Shown: positions 38,044 through 46,664 of the stretch, piece after piece
How positions within the stretch are numbered: position 1 is the stretch's first letter
Layout of the letters: each line of letters starts with the position of its first letter
NCBI GenBank assembly: GCA_027660625.1
Contig: JAQDNC010000001.1
Location: 186,001-250,000, forward strand
Origin: Coriobacteriaceae bacterium AM100-PB1-1D-6A
GTDB lineage: Bacteria; Actinomycetota; Coriobacteriia; Coriobacteriales; Coriobacteriaceae
Reading direction: 5' to 3'
Length of the DNA stretch: 64,000 nt
Made by a program: the position numbers and the translations under genes
Notes under the pieces: model-generated
What the model saw: the letters and a program-made list of their open reading frames with translations, nothing else
What the model was told of the DNA's origin: nothing
Databases searched by the model: none

Positions 38044-38064
38044 ATAGCAAAAGGAGGATACCCA

Positions 38065-39276
38065 ATGCTGTCTGTCGACGAGCAAATGCGTATCATCACC
38101 TCGGGCGCAGCGCAGATCGTCCCCGAGGCCGACCTTCGCAAAAAGCTTGAGAAGGGCGAGCCCCTCAACATCAAGCTCGGCGTCGATCCCACCAGCCCCG
38201 ACCTGCACCTGGGCCATGCCGTGCCCCTGCGCAAGATGCGTCAGTTCCAGGACCTGGGCCACAACGTCACCCTCATCATCGGTAACGGCACCGCACTGAT
38301 CGGCGATCCTTCGGGCAAGAATTCCACCCGTCCGCAGCTTTCGCAGGAGCAGATCGAGGCCAACGCCGAGACCTACGTGAGCCAGGCCATGAAGATCCTG
38401 GATCCCGAGAAGACCACCATCGTGCATAACGGCGACTGGATCTTGTCGATGGATCTGGCCGGTCTGCTGCAGGTGTGCTCCAAGTTCACTGTCGCCCGTA
38501 TTCTCGAGCGCGACGACTTTACCAAGCGCTACCAGTCTCAGACGCCGATCGCACTGCATGAGTTCCTGTATCCCGTGATGCAGGCTTACGACTCCGTGCA
38601 GATCAAGGCCGACGTGGAGATGGGCGGCACCGATCAGCTCTTCAACCTGCTCGCCGGCCGTGAGCTCATGGAGAAGATGGGCATGGAGCCGCAGATTGCG
38701 CTCACCATGCCGCTGCTCGAGGGTACCGACGGCGTGCGCAAGATGTCCAAGTCCTATGGCAACTACATCGGCCTGACCGACGCTCCCAAGGATATGTTCG
38801 GCAAGACCATGTCCATCCCCGACGAGATGATCGGCAAGTACTACCGCCTGGCGAGCTCGCTCACCCCGGCCGAGGTCGACAAGATCGACGCTGCTCTGGC
38901 CGACGGCTCCGCCGATCCCTATGAGCTCAAGCGCGCTCTGGGCCGCGACCTGTGCGACACCTACCACGGCGCCGGTGCCGGCGACGAGGCTCAGGCCGAG
39001 TTCGACCGCGTGTTCAAGGAGGGCCAGCTCGCCGACTTCCCCGAGAAGCATGTTGAGCTGACTGTTAACGACGAGGGCCAGATCTACCTCGCTGGCCTGC
39101 TCAAGGACCTGGGCCTTTCGGCCAGCGCCGGTCAGGCCCGCCGCGACATCGACGGCGGCGGCGTCAAGATCAACGGCAAGGCCGTGGCTCCCAAGAGCTA
39201 CAACATCGACCCCAGTGCCCTCAAGCTGGGCGACACCCTCTCCGTAGGCAAGCGCAAGGGCTTTAAACTGGTCTAG
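38065..39276 (+). CDS. tyrS: Tyrosyl-tRNA synthetase
   Basis: A 403-residue class I synthetase charging tRNA-Tyr. The HIGH-like motif is HLGH (48-51) in PDLHLGHAV and the KMSKS loop is at about 226-230. The C-terminal S4 domain reads GLSASAGQARRDIDGGGVKI. It resembles the shorter TyrZ-type enzymes. Start behind AAAGGAGG. Confidence 0.95.
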   Translation: MLSVDEQMRIITSGAAQIVPEADLRKKLEKGEPLNIKLGVDPTSPDLHLGHAVPLRKMRQFQDLGHNVTLIIGNGTALIGDPSGKNSTRPQLSQEQIEANAETYVSQAMKILDPEKTTIVHNGDWILSMDLAGLLQVCSKFTVARILERDDFTKRYQSQTPIALHEFLYPVMQAYDSVQIKADVEMGGTDQLFNLLAGRELMEKMGMEPQIALTMPLLEGTDGVRKMSKSYGNYIGLTDAPKDMFGKTMSIPDEMIGKYYRLASSLTPAEVDKIDAALADGSADPYELKRALGRDLCDTYHGAGAGDEAQAEFDRVFKEGQLADFPEKHVELTVNDEGQIYLAGLLKDLGLSASAGQARRDIDGGGVKINGKAVAPKSYNIDPSALKLGDTLSVGKRKGFKLV

Positions 39277-39304
39277 CAAGTAGGTCAACCTAACATGTGC
39301 AATA

Positions 39305-39341
39305 GGGCCGCAGCCGGAACGATTCCGGCTGCGGCCCTTTT
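39305..39341 (+). terminator. Terminator of tyrS
   Basis: A 15-bp perfect stem (GGGCCGCAGCCGGAA with its complement), 3-base loop, then T4. Confidence 0.93.
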
Positions 39342-39424
39342 AGGTTGAGCGTGGAAAATCTTCCGTTTTGAGTCTGTTGCTCGGCCAAAAGTGGGAGATT
39401 ATCCACTCTCGCTGGTTGGCACTT

Positions 39425-39465
39425 GGGGACGTTCCTTTTGTGCCGGCACCTAGGGACACTCCTTG
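39425..39465. repeat. GGGGACGTTC-type intergenic repeat, copy 1
   Basis: A 41-base element starting GGGGACGTTCCTTTTGTGCC and ending GGGACACTCCTTG. It matches 42461-42501 at about 36 of 41 positions. Directly after it, TTGGTGCA...CCTGTC...GCGCCAA (from about 39471) resembles a segment near 53885. Confidence 0.7.
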
Positions 39466-39572
39466 TCATTGGTGCAGGGCAACCTGTCTCCATTGCGCCA
39501 AGCGGCGTGTGCCGTTAAGCGGAAGGGGTGTTATCGGCGGCCTCCTTTTGGGCATACAATGGCTATTGGTTT

Positions 39573-39608
39573 GCTGCGGTGAAGGCCTGTCCGCTCCGCA
39601 GCTTTTTT
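39573..39608 (+). terminator. Intrinsic terminator in the ade leader
   Basis: GCTGCGG (39573-39579) pairs with CCGCAGC (39596-39602), followed by T6; the ade Shine-Dalgarno AAAGGAG begins 9 bases later. It would stop transcripts just before ade unless an alternative fold forms. A TACAAT at 39555-39560 is a possible -10 but would leave almost no leader. Confidence 0.6.
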
Positions 39609-39628
39609 CTACGGTTAAAGGAGTATGT

Positions 39629-41449
39629 ATGTCCGTTGAGGTCATGAGATCTGTGATCGAGGCCGCCGAGGGTCGTGTGTCCGTCGACACGCTGTTTGCC
39701 AACGCGCAGATCGTCGATGTGTACGGCCAGCGCGTGGCGCCCGGTAGCGTTGCCGTCAAGGATGGCGTGATCGTCGGTGTGCTCTACGACGGTCGCGACG
39801 ATGCCGCCGGTACGTATGAGGCTGCCGAGGTCATCGATTGCCAGGGCCGCTATCTTGCCCCCGGTTTTATTGACGGACACTTGCATGTCGAGTCTTCGAA
39901 CATCCGCCCTGCCGAGTATGCGCGCATGGCGGCGACGCGCGGTACCACCACCGCTATTGCCGACAGCCACGAGATCGCTAATGTTTCCGGCCTGGACGGC
40001 CTGCGCTTTATGATCGAGGACGGTCGTCGCGCGCCCATTTCCATCAAGTACATGATGCCCTCGTGCGTGCCCGCGCTGCCCGACGAGCAGGCTGGTGCCG
40101 TCATCACCGCTGCCGATATGGAGGCTTTTTTTGCCGAATATCCGGGTGATGTCTTTGGCCTGGGCGAAATGATGAACCTGCCGGGCGTCTTTATGGCCGA
40201 TCCCGAGACCTGTGCTCGTATCGACGCTGCCAACCAGACGCCGTCCAAGCAGGTCGACGGCCATGCGCCACTCGTTGCCGGCAAGGACCTCAATGCCTAT
40301 GCCGCGGCGGGCATTATCGCCGACCACGAGTCGACGATTCCCGAGGAGGCGCTCGACAAGCTGTCTCGCGGCATGTACGTGATGCTGCGCGAGGGTACGT
40401 GCAGCCATGATCTGGCCAACCTGTCGCCGATGCTGCTGGAGAATCCCGCGCGCGCCCGCCGCTGCTGCTTTGCGACTGACGACCGCGCCCCTTCCGATGC
40501 GCTTGCGACCGGCATGATCGACAATGCCTGCCGCGTGGCGATTGAGGCCGGTATCGACCCGGTGGTCGCTATCTCCATGGCGTCCCTTTCCACGGCTGAG
40601 GCGTTTGGCCTGGATCACGGCTGCCGCGACCCGCACGAGCTCCGCGGCGCCATCGCCCCGGGCAAGCGTGCCGACCTGCTGGTGCTCAATGACCTGACGT
40701 TTGCCACGGCTCCGCATCGCGTATATGCCGCCGGTGCTCTGGTGGCGCAGGACGGTACCTTTGTGGGCGAGATTGCACCCGAGATGGCCGAGGTCGCAGC
40801 CCTTGCCGATGAGCTGCGCGCCTCCGTTAAGCTGCCGAAGCTTTCGATCGACGTGTTCGACTATGCCTTTAAGCCGGGCGAGGCCGTGATTGACGTGGTG
40901 CCGGGTAAGGCCATCACGGGTATGGCTCGCCCCGAGAGCGCCGAGGGCCTGCGTCGTATTATGCTGATTGAGCGCCATGGCCGCGGCGTGTCGTTGCAGG
41001 CCGAGGGCGCCGACGGCGATGGCCCCGCTGGCCTGGGCCTGGTCGGCAAGCATATCGGTCGCGGCTGGGTGCGTGGCCTTACCATCACCGGTGGCGCCAT
41101 TGCCTCCACAATCGGCCACGACTCGCACAACGTGTGCGTCGTGGGTGATAACGCTGCCGATATGATGGCGGCTGTTGAGGCTGTGGGCCAGGGTGGTCAC
41201 GTACTGGTGCGCAACGGCGAGGTCGTGGCGCGCATTCCGCTGGCGCTCGGCGGTCTGATGAGCGAAGGCACGGCCGAGGACGTTGCCGCGCAGCACGACG
41301 ACTTTATGGTCAAGGCGCGCGCCATGGGTATTGAGCCGCCGCTCGACCCCATCATGGGCATCATCTTCCTGCCCCTGCCGGTTATCCCGACGCTCCGCAT
41401 CCGCCCCGAGGGCATGTTCGACGTCACGACCTTCACCTACGCCGACTAG
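39629..41449 (+). CDS. ade: Adenine deaminase
   Basis: A 606-residue amidohydrolase of the microbial Ade type converting adenine to hypoxanthine and ammonia. Metal ligands are in FIDGHLHVESSNIRP; catalytic-region segments include ADSHEIANV, GHAPLVAG, ADHES and FATDDRAPSD. ATG 39629 follows AAAGGAG and gives normal length; an upstream in-frame extension is rejected. Hypoxanthine produced here could feed the purine-catabolism locus at 11.7-20.7 kb. Confidence 0.95.
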   Translation: MSVEVMRSVIEAAEGRVSVDTLFANAQIVDVYGQRVAPGSVAVKDGVIVGVLYDGRDDAAGTYEAAEVIDCQGRYLAPGFIDGHLHVESSNIRPAEYARMAATRGTTTAIADSHEIANVSGLDGLRFMIEDGRRAPISIKYMMPSCVPALPDEQAGAVITAADMEAFFAEYPGDVFGLGEMMNLPGVFMADPETCARIDAANQTPSKQVDGHAPLVAGKDLNAYAAAGIIADHESTIPEEALDKLSRGMYVMLREGTCSHDLANLSPMLLENPARARRCCFATDDRAPSDALATGMIDNACRVAIEAGIDPVVAISMASLSTAEAFGLDHGCRDPHELRGAIAPGKRADLLVLNDLTFATAPHRVYAAGALVAQDGTFVGEIAPEMAEVAALADELRASVKLPKLSIDVFDYAFKPGEAVIDVVPGKAITGMARPESAEGLRRIMLIERHGRGVSLQAEGADGDGPAGLGLVGKHIGRGWVRGLTITGGAIASTIGHDSHNVCVVGDNAADMMAAVEAVGQGGHVLVRNGEVVARIPLALGGLMSEGTAEDVAAQHDDFMVKARAMGIEPPLDPIMGIIFLPLPVIPTLRIRPEGMFDVTTFTYAD

Positions 41450-41588
41450 TCATCGGGGACGTTCTTAAACGACTAGTCGCCTGCGACACTCTTTGACGTG
41501 TTGCCTGGCGCTGCGAATGTGGGACCCCTGGCGCGCGTGAGCTATTTGCCAGGTCCTTGTAACGTTTGCGCCCGCGGAGTCTTACCTG

Positions 41589-41650
41589 AGCTCCCTTTGG
41601 GTACGTTGGAATTGGATACACGTTCGATTCCAACAAGCCCGAAGGGAGCT
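41589..41650 (+). promoter_or_regulatory. Structured leader that masks the Shine-Dalgarno of a HAD gene
   Basis: AGCTCCCTTTGGG (41589-41601) pairs with CCCGAAGGGAGCT (41638-41650), 13 bp with one G-U. Above a 3x3 internal loop, GTTGGAAT (41605-41612) pairs with ATTCCAAC (41627-41634) around a 14-base loop. The 3' strand contains AAGGGAG (41642-41648), the Shine-Dalgarno of the ATG at 41656, so the fold hides it. TTTTCT follows, so it may also act as a terminator. Confidence 0.65.
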
Positions 41651-41655
41651 TTTCT

Positions 41656-42450
41656 ATGTTTAAACTGATTGCATCCGATATGGACGGCACGTTGCTTGAC
41701 GAAAACAGCCAGGTGCCTCCCGAGACCTACGAACTGATTCTGGCGCTACACGAGCATGGCGTGCATTTCGCCGCATCGTCAGGTCGTCGCTACGATCGCC
41801 TGTGCGAGTTCTTTGCGCCCGTTCGCGACAAGATGGACTTTGTCGCCGCTAACGGTGCCCAGGTCTACGCCGACGGCAAAATGGTAGACCGTGAGGTGTA
41901 TTCGCACCTGGCGATTCGAAGGCTCGCCCAGGCTGTCGCGACGTTTCCCAATCTGCATCTTGCGCTTTTTGACCGAACCAAGTCCTTCCTGCTCGATGAC
42001 GAGTGCAAGTTCGTGCGTGAGGTCGATAAGGACCTTCCCAATGCCGAGCGTATTTGGGAGCTGCCCGATCCCAGCGTAAATATCATCAAGGCGAGTATCT
42101 TTTGCGATGACGGTGTCGTTATGGACAGCGCCTACGTGCTACAGCGTGAACTTGGCCAGCTCTTTACTTTTGCACCTTCGGGCAACGCGTGGATCGATGC
42201 CATGCAGCCCGGTGTGTCGAAGGCCTCGGGCATCGTACAGCTCGCGGAGCATTACGGCATTGGACGCGACGAGATCATGGCGTTTGGCGACTCGATGAAC
42301 GACTACGAGATCATTCGCTTTGTCGGCACGGGCTGCGCGATGGAAAACGCGCGCCCCGCGCTCAAAGCGGTTGCCGATCGCGTCGTAGGCTGCAACCGCG
42401 ACCACGCTGTCCAGCAGGAACTCCGCCGTGTTCTGGAGAGCCTCGCCTAA
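41656..42450 (+). CDS. Cof-type HAD phosphatase
   Basis: A 264-residue HAD hydrolase of the Cof/type IIB class. Motif I is ASDMDGTLLDE, motif II lies around AASSGRRYDR, and motif IV is MAFGDSMNDYEI. Such enzymes dephosphorylate sugar phosphates, flavin precursors or pyridoxal phosphate; the substrate cannot be told. Translation is probably gated by the hairpin covering its ribosome site. Confidence 0.9.
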   Translation: MFKLIASDMDGTLLDENSQVPPETYELILALHEHGVHFAASSGRRYDRLCEFFAPVRDKMDFVAANGAQVYADGKMVDREVYSHLAIRRLAQAVATFPNLHLALFDRTKSFLLDDECKFVREVDKDLPNAERIWELPDPSVNIIKASIFCDDGVVMDSAYVLQRELGQLFTFAPSGNAWIDAMQPGVSKASGIVQLAEHYGIGRDEIMAFGDSMNDYEIIRFVGTGCAMENARPALKAVADRVVGCNRDHAVQQELRRVLESLA

Positions 42451-42460
42451 TCCGGCAGAT

Positions 42461-42555
42461 GGGGACGTTCCTTTTCTGCCGGCAGTGGGGGACAGTCCTT
42501 GCAGCTTTTCACGAAGACTGTCCCCAACGACTAGTCATTCAAGAACGTCCCCAGC
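42461..42555. repeat. GGGGACGTTC-type intergenic repeat, copy 2, with inverted halves
   Basis: The 41-base element (42461-42501) is followed by GACTGTCCCC and GAACGTCCCC, inverted copies of its two core words, so the whole can fold as a long stem between two converging HAD genes. A single GGGGACGTTC also lies near 41455, and ACGACTAGTC-like words recur at both places. Confidence 0.6.
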
Positions 42556-42568
42556 GACTAGCCGATGA

Positions 42569-43411
42569 CTAGGCGAGGGCGGCCATGATGGTGCGGGCGA
42601 CGCCGTCGTGGTCGTTGTCGTATTCGGTGATGGCGTCGGCGGCCTCGCGGTCCTCGGGCTCGGCGTTGATCATGGCCATGCCGTGGCCCGCTGCCTGCAG
42701 CATGGGGATGTCGTTGATGTTGTCGCCGAACGCCCAAGCGTCGGCGAGACGCTCGCCCAGGTGCTCGCAGAGCCACGTGAGGGCCGTTCCCTTGGTGGCG
42801 CCCTCGCCCATGACCTCGATATTCATGGCGTACGAACGCGTGACCTCAATGCCTCCGAGCGTGTCGAGCTCCGACGCGATGGCGTCGCGATCGGCCGGGT
42901 CGTGCCAGTACATGGCGATGCGTTCGAGCGTCTCGACCTCGTCGATCTTGCTGTCGATATCCATGTCGATCGGTGTTCGTGTGCGCTTGAGCGAAGCCGC
43001 GATGTGGGGGTCGCCGCCGCAGAATTCGTCCAGGCGCGTGTAGAGCGAGCGGGGGAGGAAGCACTGCCCGTCCGCGAAGATATCGAAGGTCACATCGTGG
43101 CCGGCGGCGATGCGGCGGATGCGATGGGCAATGCCGCAATCGAGCGGTCGGCTCAAAATGCGCGTAGCACGTGAGGTGTCGGTGGGCGTACCGTCGTCGA
43201 GCTGCCAGACGCTGGCACCATTGGCGCAGACCGCATAGTGCACGGCGGGATGGGCGAGGATGGGCTCAAAGATGCCCGACAGCGGACGTCCCGTGCACGG
43301 TACAAACTCAATGCCGCGACGTGCGAGCTCGTCGAGCATCGCCCAGGTGGCGTCGCTCATCTGCTTGTCACTCGTCAACAGCGTTCCATCCATATCGGAA
43401 AAAACAATCAT
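42569..43411 (-). CDS. Cof-type HAD phosphatase
   Basis: A 280-residue HAD hydrolase of the same class as its convergent neighbour but not closely similar. Motif I FSDMDGTLLTS, motif II VPCTGRPLSG, motif IV AWAFGDNINDIPML with the conserved Lys region GATKGTAL. Substrate unknown. Its start is 87 bases downstream of the gltA stop, beyond the gltA terminator. Confidence 0.9.
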   Translation of the reverse strand: MIVFSDMDGTLLTSDKQMSDATWAMLDELARRGIEFVPCTGRPLSGIFEPILAHPAVHYAVCANGASVWQLDDGTPTDTSRATRILSRPLDCGIAHRIRRIAAGHDVTFDIFADGQCFLPRSLYTRLDEFCGGDPHIAASLKRTRTPIDMDIDSKIDEVETLERIAMYWHDPADRDAIASELDTLGGIEVTRSYAMNIEVMGEGATKGTALTWLCEHLGERLADAWAFGDNINDIPMLQAAGHGMAMINAEPEDREAADAITEYDNDHDGVARTIMAALA

Positions 43412-43439
43412 TCGATGCAGCCCTTTCTGCTGGCATAAA

Positions 43440-43476
43440 AAGCGTGGCCGAGGGCGGTGATGCCCTGGCCACGCTT
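43440..43476 (-). terminator. Terminator of gltA
   Basis: AAGCGTGGCC (43440-43449) and GGCCACGCTT (43467-43476) form a 10-bp stem with an inner AGGGC/GCCCT helix. On the minus strand TTTT follows. Confidence 0.85.
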
Positions 43477-43498
43477 GAGTTCTATAACGGTCCGCGTC

Positions 43499-44917
43499 CT
43501 AGCGGTCGGCGAGCGGCTTGTACTCCAGCGGCTCGATCACCGGACGATAGGCCGGGCGAATAATACGGTGCGCGCAGAGGAGCTCTTCCATGCGGTGTGC
43601 CGACCAGCCGGCCATGCGGGCGACGGCGAAAAGCGGCGTAAAAAGCGTCTCGGGCACGCCGAGCATCTTGTAGATAAAGCCTGTGTACAGGTCGATGTTG
43701 GCGCAGATAGGCTTGGTCATGCCGTGGTCGCGCATCACCTGCGGTGCCAGGCGCTCGATGCGCTCGATGAGCGCGAACTCATCGCCCAGGTCCTTCTTGG
43801 CGGCAAGTGTGCGTGCGTAGTGGCGGCAGACCTCGGCTCGCGGGTCGCTGAGCGTGTAGACGGCGTGGCCCATGCCGTAGATGAGACCCGTGCCGTCGAA
43901 GGCCTGCTTGTCGAGAATCTTGCCCAGGTAGGCTGCGACCTCGTCCTCGTCCTCCCAATTGGAGACATGCGCACGGATGTCCTCGTGCATGGACACGACC
44001 TTGGCGTTGGCGCCGCCGTGGCGCGGGCCCTTGAGCGAGCCGATGGCCGCGGCGTAGGCGGAATACGGGTCGGTGGCCGAGGAGGACAGCACGCGGCAGG
44101 CAAACGTGGAGTTGTTGCCGCCGCCGTGCTCGGCATGCAACATGAGCATCACGTCGAGCAGCATGGCTTCGTCGCGGGTGAATGCCATGCCGCCGCGCAA
44201 CACCTGCAGGATGGTCTCGGCGGTGGAGAGACCGGGTGTGGGGTGCGGTACATGAACCTCGGAGCCGCGGCGCTTGGCGACCGAGGCCATATGCGCGAAG
44301 GCGGCGATGCGGGGGAGACGGGCGAGCATGGAGATGGCGACGTCGATTTCGTGCTCGGGCGTAATGGCGTCGGGCTCGGCATCGAAGGCGTAGAGCAGCA
44401 GCACGGCGCGCTGAAGCACATTCATGATGCTCGACGACACCGTGGTCATGGGGAACTCTTTGACGTACTCGTCGCTCAGGTGCCTAAAAGCGCCCAGACG
44501 TCCGCAAAAACCGTCGAGTTCCTCTTTGTTGGGCAGCGAGCCCGTGATGAGCAGGTAGGCGACCTCTTCGTAACCGTAGCGATTCTCGGCCTGGGCGTTG
44601 TTGACCAGGTCCTCGATGCTGTAGCCGCGCAGCGTAAGCTTGCCCTGGTCGGGCACGACTTTGCCGTCGACCTTGTTGTAGCCGTGCACGTCCGAGATGC
44701 GGGTAAGGCCCGCGACCACGCCCGAGCCGTCGGCGTTGCGCAGGCCGCGCTTGACGTTATGCTCTACGAACAGGCCCTCGTCGTACGGGGCGGTCGGCAG
44801 GCCGTGGTAGAGGTTTTCGCTTTCGGGCGAAATCTGACGGCTCGCCTCGTAATCCAGAACCAGGCGGCTCAGGTGATCGTCGAAGCGGTAGTAGATTTTC
44901 TTGGCGTCGTAGGCCAT
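43499..44917 (-). CDS. gltA: Citrate synthase
   Basis: A 472-residue citrate synthase condensing oxaloacetate and acetyl-CoA. Active-site segments are LHAEHGGGNNSTF and GMGHAVYTLSDPRAE (His and Asp region). It is somewhat longer than typical at the N-terminus. It follows the ACT gene on the same strand with a 77-base gap. In a fermentative gut anaerobe it likely serves glutamate synthesis rather than a full cycle. Confidence 0.94.
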   Translation of the reverse strand: MAYDAKKIYYRFDDHLSRLVLDYEASRQISPESENLYHGLPTAPYDEGLFVEHNVKRGLRNADGSGVVAGLTRISDVHGYNKVDGKVVPDQGKLTLRGYSIEDLVNNAQAENRYGYEEVAYLLITGSLPNKEELDGFCGRLGAFRHLSDEYVKEFPMTTVSSSIMNVLQRAVLLLYAFDAEPDAITPEHEIDVAISMLARLPRIAAFAHMASVAKRRGSEVHVPHPTPGLSTAETILQVLRGGMAFTRDEAMLLDVMLMLHAEHGGGNNSTFACRVLSSSATDPYSAYAAAIGSLKGPRHGGANAKVVSMHEDIRAHVSNWEDEDEVAAYLGKILDKQAFDGTGLIYGMGHAVYTLSDPRAEVCRHYARTLAAKKDLGDEFALIERIERLAPQVMRDHGMTKPICANIDLYTGFIYKMLGVPETLFTPLFAVARMAGWSAHRMEELLCAHRIIRPAYRPVIEPLEYKPLADR

Positions 44918-44994
44918 GCGCGCTCCTCTCCGGTCCGCTTTGGGGCCGCGCGCTTGGACGATATGACGTCAAGCTGCCCCGAGCGGCTTGTTCG

Positions 44995-45282
44995 CTACAG
45001 GCGGTACATAAAGTTAAAGACGTCCTCGCGCTGGATGGACACGTTGACGCCAGAAAGTTCGCCGGCCTCGGCCAACGCCTTCTGCAGCTCGGCGAAGTCG
45101 AGCTTGGACTCGGCGGTGTCGGCCAGCATGGTCATGGTGAAGATGTCCTCGATAATGGACTGCGTAATGTCGCGGATGTCGACGTTGGCCTCGCCCAGAA
45201 CGCGGGTGACGCCGGCGACGATGCCGGGGCGGTTCTTGCCAAGGACGGTGATGACGATACGGGAGGACGAGATCTCGGCCAT
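44995..45282 (-). CDS. ACT-domain regulatory protein
   Basis: A 95-residue single-domain protein of the UPF0237/ACT type (RIVITVLGKNRPGIVAGVTR, VDIRDITQSIIEDIFTMTML). ACT domains bind amino acids; free-standing ones act as small effector-binding regulators. It is likely co-transcribed with gltA. A minus-strand TACAAT at 45344-45349 is a possible -10. Confidence 0.9.
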   Translation of the reverse strand: MAEISSSRIVITVLGKNRPGIVAGVTRVLGEANVDIRDITQSIIEDIFTMTMLADTAESKLDFAELQKALAEAGELSGVNVSIQREDVFNFMYRL

Positions 45283-45462
45283 GGGAAACCCTTTCGCGTG
45301 GTTGCGGCGCGCGAGGGCGCTCCGCTACGGTACAGTGTTCATCATTGTACCTGTCTGGCGCAAAAAAGGCGCGCTCGCTGCGGCGTTACATGCCTGCAAC
45401 ATGAGCGTAAGGGGGAAGGCCGCACGGGGAAGAGCCGTCTGGCGTGTGTCCGGCTCGTGTTG

Positions 45463-45526
45463 GGTTGATTTCCGATCTCAGCCGAACACATTGAGCGGAC
45501 AGGCCGTTCCCGCAGTCAGCCGAACG
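45463..45526. repeat. Island-flanking direct repeat, left copy
   Basis: It begins GGTTGATTTCCGATCTCAGC and ends GCAGTCAGCCGAACG. It differs at two positions from 53092-53155. Confidence 0.9.
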
Positions 45527-45677
45527 CCTCCGACGGCTGATTCCGAACTGGAAGCGGAGGGCATCCCCGCCCTTCGGTAGGGGATACCGCTCCGCGGCGC
45601 ATGCCGCGGGCGGCGCTCCTATCGGACCACCGTGACCTCAGTTGGGATGGGCCCAGCACTGCCGCGTACTCGGTGAG

Positions 45678-46403
45678 CTAGAGCCAACTGTTCGTCTCCA
45701 CGTCGCGTATGGCGATATTTCGGTCGTCCGGCTCGGTGATGCCGTAGCCGAACGCCTGGAGCGTCTCGATGGACTCCTGGATCCTCTGTTGGAACATGGG
45801 ACCCGGATCGACCCTCGGCCCGAGGTGCCCGCGCCAAAGGCACGGCGTGGCGCGCAGCATGTTATGGATTTTGGAGATGGGCTCGATGTCGGCGTAGACG
45901 TTGAGCGTCGCCATGGCGTCCTTGTGGCCGAGGATCGATTGGAGCGCCTTGATATCGCCGCCTTGGCGGATCCACTGCGTTGCGAACGTGTGGCGAAGGC
46001 CGTGGAACGTGATCAGCTCGTCGTTGGTGCCCATGAGGCCGTTGGTCTCCGAGAACGTCTTGAACGCCCTGCGGATATAGCTTGTCGTCGCGAAGGTCGC
46101 GCCCGGCTCCGACAGGATGTAGCAGTCCCCGATCTCGACCGCCCCGGTAAGGCCGCGCAAGCGCAGCTTTCCGCAGTCGATCTCGTGGGTCTCCTTCAGG
46201 AAGGGGAGTAGGCCGACCGGGTCGATGGGGATACCCCTGGCGTCATGGGTCTTGGTGTCCTTGATGAACGAACCCATTCCCTTCGCGTACGCCACCGAGT
46301 GTCTGATCGAGATCAGGCCCGTCTCGAAATCCACATCGCACCACCGAAGGCCGCAGACCTCGCCGATTCGCATCCCCGTGTGCAGGGCGAGTACGACCGC
46401 CCT
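45678..46403 (-). pseudogene. Tyrosine recombinase (integrase), N-terminus missing
   Basis: The catalytic domain is complete: LHTGMRIGEVCGLRW (first Arg), FHGLRHTFATQ (His-x-x-Arg), SILGHKD and the nucleophile Tyr in MATLNVYADI. The arm-binding and core-binding domains are absent. The coding frame runs upstream directly into the TAG of the XRE gene in the same frame, so recombination has replaced the front of the integrase with the XRE gene. The first in-frame ATG gives 231 residues. Activity is unlikely. Confidence 0.85.
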
Positions 46404-46655
46404 CTAATCCTCGGCGGACCAATCGAGTCCGAACTCCTTTCGGGCATCCTCTTCGCTCATGACTTCGAGAAGGTCTCCGGGTTGGCAACGAAGGGCGAGG
46501 CATAGCTGCTCGAGTGTGTTGAAGCGAATGCCGCGAATATGCCCTTTTTTAATACGGGACAGGTTCACGGGCGTGGTTCCAATCCTTTCGGCAAGTTCGT
46601 TCGAGGAAATCTTTCGCTCGGCCATGATCTTGTCGAGGCGAACAATTACGGGCAT
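46404..46655 (-). CDS. XRE-family regulator, YozG type
   Basis: An 83-residue helix-turn-helix protein (VRLDKIMAERKISSNELAER, IGTTPVNLSRIKKGHIRGIR, LCLALRCQPGDLLEVMSEED). This short form is typically paired with DUF2975 membrane proteins, as with B. subtilis YozG/YoaS, and that is the gene just upstream (9-base gap). Its stop abuts the integrase remnant. It probably controls the divergent peptide/ABC genes and itself. Confidence 0.9.
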   Translation of the reverse strand: MPVIVRLDKIMAERKISSNELAERIGTTPVNLSRIKKGHIRGIRFNTLEQLCLALRCQPGDLLEVMSEEDARKEFGLDWSAED

Positions 46656-46664
46656 GGCGTTTCC

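Noticed and set aside
37969..38064. T-box leader ahead of tyrS.
   Set aside because: The leader is under 100 bases, far too short, and no T-box consensus is seen.
39368..39628. An 87-codon upstream extension of ade.
   Set aside because: It runs through a repeat and a terminator; the ATG at 39629 has a strong ribosome site and gives normal length.
39342..39628. Purine riboswitch ahead of adenine deaminase.
   Set aside because: I could not find the paired three-helix arrangement or conserved core; only a terminator and repeat pieces are visible.
41605..41640. GTTCGATTCCAAC resembles a tRNA T-arm.
   Set aside because: No acceptor, D-arm or anticodon arm can be built; the bases are explained by the leader hairpin.
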